NCBI GenBank assembly: GCA_001643535.1
Contig: LXTG01000099.1
Span: 1-5,163 of the forward strand
DNA from: a candidate division NC10 bacterium SPGG6
GTDB taxonomy: Bacteria; Methylomirabilota; Methylomirabilia; Methylomirabilales; CSP1-5
DNA length: 5,163 bases
Reading direction: 5' to 3'
In this document: one piece after another, positions 1 through 5,129 of the stretch
How the letters are laid out: the number at the start of each line of letters is the position of its first letter
How positions within the stretch are numbered: position 1 is the stretch's first letter
The notes under the pieces: model-generated
The model's input: only the letters and a program-made list of their open reading frames with translations
The model's database searches: none
What the model was told of the DNA's origin: nothing
Made by a program: the position numbers and the translations under genes

Positions 1-14
1 ACGGCTAAAAGCTA
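1..14. repeat. Possible start of a heptamer tract after msbA
   Basis: The 17 bases beyond the msbA stop begin ACGGCTA then AAAGCTA, two 7-base units sharing GCTA at the same register. Two units cut by the window edge are weak evidence, and they are listed because the two repeat-bearing gaps in this window also follow the 3' end of a gene. Confidence 0.2.
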
Positions 15-17
15 TCC

Positions 18-1841
18 CTAGTCCTGTCGACCCACCCCAACCAATTGGGTCTGGTAGAGTCGGGCGTACGCGCCACCGCAGGCCAGGAGCTCCTCGTGGG
101 TCCCCCGCTCCACGATCCGCCCATCATGCATAACCAGAACTTTATCCGCCCGGCGGACGGTCGAGAGACGATGGGCAATGACGAAAGTGGTCCGACGTTC
201 CATAAGGCGGTCGAGCGCCTCTTGGACCATCTCCTCTGATTCCGCATCCAGTGACGAGGTGGCCTCATCCAGGATAAGGATCGGTGGGTCCTTCACCACG
301 GCCCTCGCAATGGCAATACGTTGCCGCTGCCCCCCGGAAAGTCGCACACCATCCTCCCCGATTCGAGTGTCAACCCCCTGGGGAAGCTTCTCGATAAATT
401 CCAGGGCATTGGCAACCATAAGGGCTTGATGCACCTGGTCTGGGGACACATCCTGCCTTCCGTACACGACGTTATTGAAGATGGTGTCATCGAAGAGGAT
501 GATCTCTTGGGTAACCATGCCGATCTGTTCCCGAAGAGACTTGAGAGTCAATCGTCGGATATTGATCCCATCGATCTCGATCACACCAGCGGTGGGGTCA
601 TCGAACCGGGGGATAAGGTTGACCAGGGTGCTCTTGCCAGCACCGCTCGGTCCCACAATGGCTACGAGCTCGCCCATTCGAGCGGAGATCGAGACATCCT
701 TTAAGACGTCTCGATCGTCGTCATAGGCGAACGAGACTTCCCGAAAGGTCACTCCCTCTTGCATCCGCGGGAGGGTGGTAGCCTCGGGGATTTCCTGCAC
801 ATCCGGCACCGTATCCATCACCTCGAAGATCCGCCGGACCCCAGCCAATCCCTGCTGGAGCGCGTTATTCATCTTCCCAATCTTCCGGACCGGCTGGAAA
901 AAAAGCCCCAGGGTCACCACGAAGGTCATCACCTCCTCGGGAAGGATGAACCCCCGCACAACCAGGTAACCCCCCAGCCAGACCATAAAGAGTACGCCGC
1001 CAAAGCCCAACACCTCAATGACCGGTGAAGTGAGAGCATCCACCCTGGTGATCCGCATGGCCGCCCGGAAGAGGCCTGCATTCTTCTGGGCGAACCGGAG
1101 GCGCTCGTACGACTCCATGGCGAAGGCCCTCACGATCCGGATGCCGCTCACCGTCTGCTGAATGAGGGTGTTGAGTTCTGCCCGTCGTTCCTGGATGACG
1201 GTCCCCCGCACCCGCATCTTTTTTCCGAATTTCACGATCGGGTAGACGGCCATGGGGATGCAAGGCAGCGCGATGATGGCGAGCGGCCAACTGATCAGGA
1301 ACAGCACCACGAGGAGGCCGACCGCGGTGAAAGGCTCCTTCAGAAAGCTTCCGAAAAACATCAGCAGGCTCCCGCCGCTCAGGTCGACATCAAAGGTCAG
1401 GCGGGACATCACCTCCCCGGTCGGCGTGCGTCTAAAGTACCCGACGGAAAAGGTATGGAGCTTGGCATACACATCGTCCCGGACGTCTCGCATCATCGCC
1501 CAGGCAACGTAATTCATCAGGTAAGTCTGGAGGTAGGCAAAGATACCCCGCAGGATCACCCCCAGCAGGAGGAACAGGGCAACAACAGAAAGGAGCATTA
1601 TGGGATCGGATGCAAACGATTCTGGCAACCGGTTGAGCAGTTTCGGCCCAAGGTCCCGAAAAGGACCCGGCAGGCTCAGGCGGGGAGCGCTCCCAACATG
1701 AAAGACGAGGCCAAAGATGGGCTGCATCGCCCCCGCCGAAATCGCGCTGAGGGCGGAGACAAGGACCGTAGCGAAGATCGCCACAACGATCCGTCCCCTG
1801 TACGGTCGGACATAGCGAAGAAGACGACGCAGGTCTCTCAC
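18..1841 (-). CDS. msbA: MsbA-type ABC exporter (lipid A-core flippase), membrane and ATPase domains fused
   Basis: MsbA uses ATP to flip lipid A-core from the inner to the outer leaflet of the inner membrane, working as a homodimer. The 607-residue half-transporter starts with a membrane domain (about 15-325) with six likely helices near 17-42, 82-106, 160-183, 185-205, 272-295 and 301-320. The loop between the first two (43-79) is proline-rich and periplasmic, and somewhat long; E. coli MsbA has 582 residues in all. The ATPase domain (about 362-600) is complete: A-loop Tyr373, Walker A GPSGAGKST (397-405), Q-loop Gln445, signature LSGGQ (501-505), Walker B ILILDE (521-526), D-loop SSLD (529-532) and switch His557. 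The segment LFDDTIFNNVVYG (449-461) resembles the matching MsbA region. The start is GTG, fixed by an upstream in-frame stop. It follows kdsA by 115 bases of repeat-rich spacer. Context favours lipid A-core export; sequence alone does not exclude a multidrug or other lipid exporter of the same family. Confidence 0.9.
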   Translation of the reverse strand: MRDLRRLLRYVRPYRGRIVVAIFATVLVSALSAISAGAMQPIFGLVFHVGSAPRLSLPGPFRDLGPKLLNRLPESFASDPIMLLSVVALFLLLGVILRGIFAYLQTYLMNYVAWAMMRDVRDDVYAKLHTFSVGYFRRTPTGEVMSRLTFDVDLSGGSLLMFFGSFLKEPFTAVGLLVVLFLISWPLAIIALPCIPMAVYPIVKFGKKMRVRGTVIQERRAELNTLIQQTVSGIRIVRAFAMESYERLRFAQKNAGLFRAAMRITRVDALTSPVIEVLGFGGVLFMVWLGGYLVVRGFILPEEVMTFVVTLGLFFQPVRKIGKMNNALQQGLAGVRRIFEVMDTVPDVQEIPEATTLPRMQEGVTFREVSFAYDDDRDVLKDVSISARMGELVAIVGPSGAGKSTLVNLIPRFDDPTAGVIEIDGINIRRLTLKSLREQIGMVTQEIILFDDTIFNNVVYGRQDVSPDQVHQALMVANALEFIEKLPQGVDTRIGEDGVRLSGGQRQRIAIARAVVKDPPILILDEATSSLDAESEEMVQEALDRLMERRTTFVIAHRLSTVRRADKVLVMHDGRIVERGTHEELLACGGAYARLYQTQLVGVGRQD

Positions 1842-1847
1842 TACTCA

Positions 1848-1853
1848 CCCTTT
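1848..1853 (-). promoter_or_regulatory. Probable ribosome binding site of msbA
   Basis: AAAGGG lies 6 bases before the GTG at 1841. An in-frame TGA at 1845-1847 rules out any start further upstream, so this moderate site and the GTG fix the N-terminus, since no conserved alternative Met lies close downstream. Confidence 0.55.
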
Positions 1854-1893
1854 GGTGAATGGTGGTTGGTGATTAGTGGTAAGTAATTGGTGA
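1852..1893 (+). repeat. Degenerate heptamer tandem array in the kdsA-msbA spacer
   Basis: Read on the plus strand the 42 bases divide into six 7-base units: TTGGTGA occurs at 1852, 1866 and 1887 (steps of 14 and 21), and the units between are variants (ATGGTGG, TTAGTGG, TAAGTAA). The repeat is AT-richer than the flanking genes. The array ends at the putative ribosome binding site of msbA on the other strand. A related word in inverted orientation (ACCACCAATCAC, 1917-1928) lies to its right. The rest of the 115-base spacer (1894-1940) has no open frame, no clear -35/-10 pair and no convincing terminator. Confidence 0.65.
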
Positions 1894-1928
1894 AAGCCAC
1901 GAGCTACTACCCGCCGACCACCAATCAC
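1869..1928. repeat. Imperfect inverted repeat in the kdsA-msbA spacer
   Basis: GTGATTAGTGGT (1869-1880) can pair with ACCACCAATCAC (1917-1928) at 11 of 12 positions, leaving a 36-base loop. On the plus strand the right arm is followed by six T residues (1929-1934). The stem is AT-rich and the loop long, and the T-run follows the stem only for plus-strand transcription, where no gene precedes it. It may simply reflect oppositely oriented heptamer arrays. Confidence 0.35.
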
Positions 1929-1940
1929 TTTTTTCTCGCC

Positions 1941-1963
1941 GGTCATCGGTCGTCGGTCATCGG
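1941..1963 (-). repeat. Heptamer tandem array at the kdsA stop
   Basis: On the minus strand this is CCGATGA, then CCGACGA, then CCGATGA again, followed by CC: three 7-base units with one substitution. The first unit begins in the last kdsA sense codons and its final TGA is the kdsA stop codon. Beyond the array come six A residues and a second, different set of 7-base units in the same spacer. Confidence 0.75.
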
Positions 1964-2784
1964 CCCCCGAGGGCCGCCTCGATCCGCTTCAGTTGCTCCA
2001 GCAGCGACTCCAGTTCCCTCAAAGGCCACATCGTGGGCCCATCAGAAGGGGCCCGATCCGGCTCGGGGTGAACTTCCATGAAGATCGCATCGCACCCCGC
2101 CGCCACCGCCGCGCGGGCGAGATGCGGGACATACTCCCGGAGGCCTCCCGAGGCCACGCCGGCCCCTCCCGGCAGCTGGAGGCTATGGGTAGCATCAAAT
2201 ACTACCGGGTAGCCCAGGGCCCGCATGATCGGTAAAGCCCGCATATCTACCACCAGGTTGTTGTACCCAAAGCTCGTCCCGCGTTCGGTGATCAGGAGCC
2301 GGTGATTCCCGGTCGAAACCACCTTTTCGACCACCCGGGGAATCTCTCCTGGTGAGAGGAACTGCCCCTTCTTCACGTTCACGGCCCGACCGCTGTGTCC
2401 CGCAGCAAGGAGAAGGTCGGTCTGCCGGCACAGGAAGGCTGGGATCTGCAACGCGTCCACCACCTCTGCCGCAGGGGCGACTTGGGCAACTTCATGCACA
2501 TCAGTGAGCACCGGCAGGCCGGTCTTTTCCTTCACCCGGCGGAGGATCTCGAGCCCCCGCTCGATCCCCGGCCCCCGGAAGGACTTGAGCGAGGTCCGAT
2601 TCGCCTTATCGTAGGAGGACTTGAGAACGAGGGGGATCCCCACCTTCGTGCAGATTTCCAGCAGCTGCTCTGCCACCTCGATGAGGGATTCCTCCCCCTC
2701 AATAACACAAGGCCCGGCAATAAGGGCCAGCGGGTTATTCCCCCCGATCCGGACTGGCCCCACCGGGACCTCCCGCGTCAGCAT
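1957..2784 (-). CDS. kdsA: 3-deoxy-D-manno-octulosonate 8-phosphate synthase (Kdo-8-P synthase)
   Basis: KdsA condenses phosphoenolpyruvate with arabinose 5-phosphate to give Kdo-8-phosphate, the committed step of Kdo synthesis for the lipopolysaccharide inner core, in the cytoplasm. The 275 residues form one TIM barrel of the DAHP synthetase I/KdsA family. Recognisable blocks are LIAGPCVIE (21-29), KSSYDKANRTS (55-65), TDVHE (94-98), QIPAFLCRQTDLL (113-125), NVKKGQFLSPG (136-146), TERGTSFGYNNLVVDMR (166-182) and FDATHSLQLPGG (196-207). Cys26, His200, Glu237 and Asp248 match the four metal ligands of the metal-dependent class (as in Aquifex aeolicus); the E. coli class has Asn in place of the Cys. 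KANR and the AGPC-type N-terminus separate it from DAHP synthase. The start chosen is the ATG with a good ribosome binding site, 2 bases past the methyltransferase stop. The last codon and TGA stop fall in a 7-base tandem repeat. kdsD and kdsC, whose products complete Kdo synthesis, are not in the window. Confidence 0.97.
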   Translation of the reverse strand: MLTREVPVGPVRIGGNNPLALIAGPCVIEGEESLIEVAEQLLEICTKVGIPLVLKSSYDKANRTSLKSFRGPGIERGLEILRRVKEKTGLPVLTDVHEVAQVAPAAEVVDALQIPAFLCRQTDLLLAAGHSGRAVNVKKGQFLSPGEIPRVVEKVVSTGNHRLLITERGTSFGYNNLVVDMRALPIMRALGYPVVFDATHSLQLPGGAGVASGGLREYVPHLARAAVAAGCDAIFMEVHPEPDRAPSDGPTMWPLRELESLLEQLKRIEAALGGR

Positions 2785-2786
2785 CC

Positions 2787-3422
2787 CTACCCTCTCTCCG
2801 CCAGGACTACCCACTTCTCAGACCAAAATTGAAAACAGGGGAGCATCGCCACCGGGCGGAGTCCAGCCTCCCGGAGCTCCTCGGCCACCTCATCGCACGA
2901 GAGCCGCTCCCGGGCCTTCACCCGAAAGCCCAGGGAGGATCGTACCCTTCCCACGAGAGCCTTCCAGGAGGACCGGTGCACAAAGTCGAAGATCATCCCT
3001 CCCTGGGAAACCTCCCGGAGTCGCCCGAGGACCTTCACCCGCTCTGATCGGGGAAGGTGGCGGAGAAAGCGGATGGTCAGGACGCAATCAAACGCCCCGG
3101 AGCGGAATGGGAGATCATCTACGTCCCCTTGGACAAAGGCCACTTGCCCCCGCGCGGAACGCTCTGCCTCTCGCAACATCTGGAAGGACACATCCACCCC
3201 GATGGTGGAGCGGCTGGGCAGCCGGCTGGTAAAACGCCCCGTCCCGCACGGGATGTCAAGGATTCGGTCTAACGGTTCGCACCGGGCCAAGAGCCTTCGG
3301 ATCGCCCGGAACTTCCAAAAGTTCCGGAGCCTCCCCATGGGAGTACTAAACCGGGTCGCCGAGTACCCGACTGCCACCCGGAGGCCCTGATAGTTCCTTT
3401 TCATTCGTGCGAGCGTGCTCAT
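2787..3422 (-). CDS. Class I SAM-dependent methyltransferase, substrate unknown
   Basis: The 211-residue protein has a single Rossmann-type methyltransferase domain of the Methyltransf_11/25 (UbiE-like) kind. Motif I is ILDIPCGTGR (54-63), which binds the SAM methionine part. Strand 2 ends in GVDVS (75-79), where Asp77 is placed to hold the ribose, followed by GDVDDLPF (99-106) and FDCVLTIRFLRHL (111-123). Residues 1-50 are very basic and hold no signal peptide or membrane helix; the protein is probably cytoplasmic. The frame stays open upstream to 3587, inside pyrG, but those residues look like out-of-frame translation of pyrG, so the first ATG after the pyrG stop was chosen. A second ATG at 3404 (MKRNYQGL) is also possible; neither has a clear adjacent ribosome binding site. 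Its stop lies 2 bases from the kdsA start, so the two are likely cotranscribed and translationally coupled. The context points to an envelope or lipopolysaccharide substrate, but quinone or small-molecule methylation cannot be excluded. Confidence 0.85.
   Translation of the reverse strand: MSTLARMKRNYQGLRVAVGYSATRFSTPMGRLRNFWKFRAIRRLLARCEPLDRILDIPCGTGRFTSRLPSRSTIGVDVSFQMLREAERSARGQVAFVQGDVDDLPFRSGAFDCVLTIRFLRHLPRSERVKVLGRLREVSQGGMIFDFVHRSSWKALVGRVRSSLGFRVKARERLSCDEVAEELREAGLRPVAMLPCFQFWSEKWVVLAERG
2790..2799 (-). promoter_or_regulatory. Ribosome binding site of kdsA, inside the methyltransferase 3' end
   Basis: The purine run GGAGAGAGGG ends 5 bases before the ATG at 2784 and lies within the last codons of the methyltransferase. 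It decides the start: the upstream in-frame GTG at 2814 would add ten residues (MGSPGGERVG) that are simply the methyltransferase tail read in another frame. Stop (2787-2789) and start are 2 bases apart, the usual layout for translational coupling. Confidence 0.6.
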
Positions 3423-3430
3423 GAGTCTGG

Positions 3431-3463
3431 AGACCGACGAATCGCGGTCCGAGATCCCCCTTT
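3431..3463 (-). promoter_or_regulatory. Strong SD-like run and small hairpin before the methyltransferase
   Basis: The pyrG stop merges into the purine run AAAGGGGG (3456-3463), a good Shine-Dalgarno match, but no ATG, GTG or TTG in the methyltransferase frame lies at normal distance. Between the run and the first ATG (3422) is an inverted repeat. GACCG (3445-3449) pairs with CGGTC (3432-3436) around an 8-base loop, with an extra G-U pair outside. Folding would bring the run nearer to the ATG. The five-pair stem is seen in the sequence; any role is inference. Confidence 0.3.
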
Positions 3464-5067
3464 CACTGGCGTTTTCGGTGTTCCAGGGTCGCCCGGACGA
3501 AGGCCCGAAAGAGGGGGTGAGGGTGTCTAGGCTGGGACTTGAATTCGGGATGAAACTGGCAACCCACGAACCAGGGGTGATCCGCAAGCTCGATCATCTC
3601 CACCAGCTTCCCATCAGGAGAAACCCCGCTGATCACCAGACCACGGCTCTCCAAGAGGCTCCGGTCCTCGTTGTTCACCTCGTACCGGTGTCGGTGTCGC
3701 TCCGACACCTCCTCCCTCCCGTAGGCCTGGGAGGCTCTAGATCCCTGACGCAACTGGCAGGGATAGGCACCAAGCCGCATGCTCCCCCCGAGATTGGCGA
3801 TCCCCCGCTGCTCGGGCATCAAGTCGATGACCGGGTGAGGAGTCTCGGGATCGAACTCCCGGCTATTCGCCCCCTTCAAGCCGCAGACCTGGCGGGCGAA
3901 CTCAATCACGGCACACTGCATTCCGAGACAGATGCCGAAGAACGGAATTCCCTCCTCCCGGGCGTAGGTGATCGCCGCAACCTTGCCTTCGATACCGCGG
4001 ATGCCGAAGCCCCCAGGGACCAGTACTCCCGCAACGTCATGGAGACACTCCTTGGGGCCCTCCTGCTCGATCCGCTCCGCCTCCACCGTCTTGATCTCCA
4101 CCCGGCAATCATTGGCGATCCCACCATGGGAGATTGCTTCGGTGAGACTTTTGTACGCGTCCTTTAGTTCAAGATACTTCCCAACAACGGCAATGGAGGT
4201 TACAGTGGAGGGACTTTGTATCTTCTGAACGATCCGCTCCCAAGACTCGAGGTTCTGCTCCCGGGCATCAAGGCTCAGGATATCAACGAGGATATTGTCC
4301 AATCCCTCACTGTGTAAGACCAGCGGAACCTCGTAAACAAAGGAGACATCCTTGGCGGTAATGACCGCCCGCTCCGAGACATTACAGAAGAGGGCGACCT
4401 TGGCCTTGAGTTCTTTGGGGAGCATCCGGTCGGTCCGGCACAGGAGGACATCCGGCTGGATTCCGATCTGGAGGAGCTCCTTGACACTGTGCTGGGTCGG
4501 TTTGGACTTCAGTTCACCGGCAGTACCGATGTAGGGCACAAGGGTGAGGTGAACGTAGGCTACGTTCTCCCGGCCGACGTCGTTTTTAAACTGCCGGATG
4601 GCCTCGAGGAAGGGAAGGCCTTCGATATCTCCCACCGTGCCTCCCACCTCCACGATGACCACGTCTACCCCCTTGCTCACGCGGTAGATGGCCCGTTTGA
4701 TCTCGTCCGTGATATGCGGAATGACTTGGACGGTCCCCCCGAGGTAATCACCCCGCCGCTCCTTCATGATCACGTTGTAATATACCTGCCCGGTGGTGAC
4801 ATTGTTGTCCCGGGTCAACTGAGCAGTAGTGAACCGCTCGTAATGGCCCAGGTCCAGATCAGTCTCCGAACCATCATCGGTCACAAACACCTCTCCGTGC
4901 TGGAAGGGACTCATGGTTCCAGGATCCACGTTGATGTAGGGATCGAACTTGAGAAGGGTCACCCTGAGGCCTCGGCTTTCCAGGAGACATCCGATGGAGG
5001 CTGCCGCCACCCCCTTTCCTAGCGAGGACACCACGCCGCCGGTCACAAAGATAAACTTTGGTGTCAT
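3463..5067 (-). CDS. pyrG: CTP synthase (glutamine-hydrolysing)
   Basis: PyrG makes CTP from UTP, ATP and glutamine in the cytoplasm; here it would supply the CTP used by KdsB. The 534 residues are close to the usual length (about 535-550). The N-terminal synthetase domain (about 1-265) has the P-loop GGVVSSLGKG (10-19), the YINVDPGTMSPFQHGEVFVT block (44-63), the Mg-binding acidic residues Asp70 and Glu141 in VEVGGTVGDIEG, and the nucleotide-binding KSKPTQHS stretch (187-194). The class I glutamine amidotransferase domain (about 290-530) has the oxyanion segment PGGFGIRG (351-358), the nucleophile Cys380 in GICLGMQ, and the His506/Glu508 pair in FHPEFKS. The RHRYEVNN motif (459-466) is also present. 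The ATG start has a strong ribosome binding site. No key residue is missing and nothing suggests a frameshift. The upstream gene is kdsB (31-base gap), and a methyltransferase follows after 40 bases. Confidence 0.98.
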   Translation of the reverse strand: MTPKFIFVTGGVVSSLGKGVAAASIGCLLESRGLRVTLLKFDPYINVDPGTMSPFQHGEVFVTDDGSETDLDLGHYERFTTAQLTRDNNVTTGQVYYNVIMKERRGDYLGGTVQVIPHITDEIKRAIYRVSKGVDVVIVEVGGTVGDIEGLPFLEAIRQFKNDVGRENVAYVHLTLVPYIGTAGELKSKPTQHSVKELLQIGIQPDVLLCRTDRMLPKELKAKVALFCNVSERAVITAKDVSFVYEVPLVLHSEGLDNILVDILSLDAREQNLESWERIVQKIQSPSTVTSIAVVGKYLELKDAYKSLTEAISHGGIANDCRVEIKTVEAERIEQEGPKECLHDVAGVLVPGGFGIRGIEGKVAAITYAREEGIPFFGICLGMQCAVIEFARQVCGLKGANSREFDPETPHPVIDLMPEQRGIANLGGSMRLGAYPCQLRQGSRASQAYGREEVSERHRHRYEVNNEDRSLLESRGLVISGVSPDGKLVEMIELADHPWFVGCQFHPEFKSQPRHPHPLFRAFVRATLEHRKRQ

Positions 5068-5070
5068 TGC

Positions 5071-5076
5071 TCCTCC
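5071..5076 (-). promoter_or_regulatory. Ribosome binding site of pyrG
   Basis: GGAGGA lies 3 bases before the ATG at 5067 (spacer GCA). The match to the anti-Shine-Dalgarno sequence is strong, though the spacing is short. It supports the chosen pyrG start, as does the immediately conserved N-terminus MTPKFIFVTGG. Confidence 0.7.
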
Positions 5077-5080
5077 ATGA

Positions 5081-5129
5081 CTACCCGTTACCCGCCGCTC
5101 ACCGTTTGTTCGCCGTTACCATCCGCTCA
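5081..5129 (-). repeat. Degenerate heptamer tandem tract spanning the kdsB 3' end and the kdsB-pyrG spacer
   Basis: Read on the minus strand the tract divides into seven 7-base units. TGAGCGG occurs twice, exactly four units (28 bases) apart, and the last two units are CGGGTAA and CGGGTAG. The units between them (ATGGTAA, CGGCGAA, CAAACGG) are variants with the same GG/AA character. The second TGAGCGG starts with the kdsB stop codon. The tract stops just before the pyrG ribosome binding site. It resembles the short tandem heptanucleotide repeats described in some bacterial intergenic regions, but family membership is inference. A 9-base word, CGGCGGGTA, is shared with the kdsA-msbA spacer. 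Confidence 0.55.

Noticed and set aside
1881..1934. Rho-independent terminator between kdsA and msbA
   Set aside because: The only T-run after an inverted repeat is on the plus strand, where no gene precedes it; on the minus strand the run is A and comes before the stem. The stem is AT-rich with a 36-base loop.
1842..1956. Promoter for msbA in the spacer
   Set aside because: No -35/-10 pair with acceptable spacing could be found on the minus strand; TTCACC and TAATCA are only 13 bases apart.
1842..1963. CRISPR array
   Set aside because: Units are 7 bases with no spacers and are degenerate, so this is a tandem repeat, not a CRISPR.
2785..2814. GTG start giving KdsA ten more residues
   Set aside because: The extension lies inside the methyltransferase coding end, and the ATG at 2784 has the better-placed ribosome binding site and gives a normal family length.
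2621..3232. Plus-strand open frame of 203 codons
   Set aside because: Its translation is rich in Pro, Arg, Ser and Gly in low-complexity runs, typical of a shadow, and it is antisense to kdsA and the methyltransferase.
3423..3587. N-terminal extension of the methyltransferase into pyrG (start at 3587)
   Set aside because: It would overlap pyrG by 125 bases, encodes a Ser/Pro-rich stretch without family features, and a start after the pyrG stop fits the family length better.
3415..4167. Plus-strand open frame of 250 codons antisense to pyrG
   Set aside because: It lies wholly opposite the conserved amidotransferase domain of pyrG and the spacer after it, has no recognisable domain and is explained by GC-rich antisense shadowing.
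4489..5022. Plus-strand open frame of 177 codons
   Set aside because: It is antisense to the synthetase domain of pyrG, which is fully conserved in the minus frame; no motif is seen.
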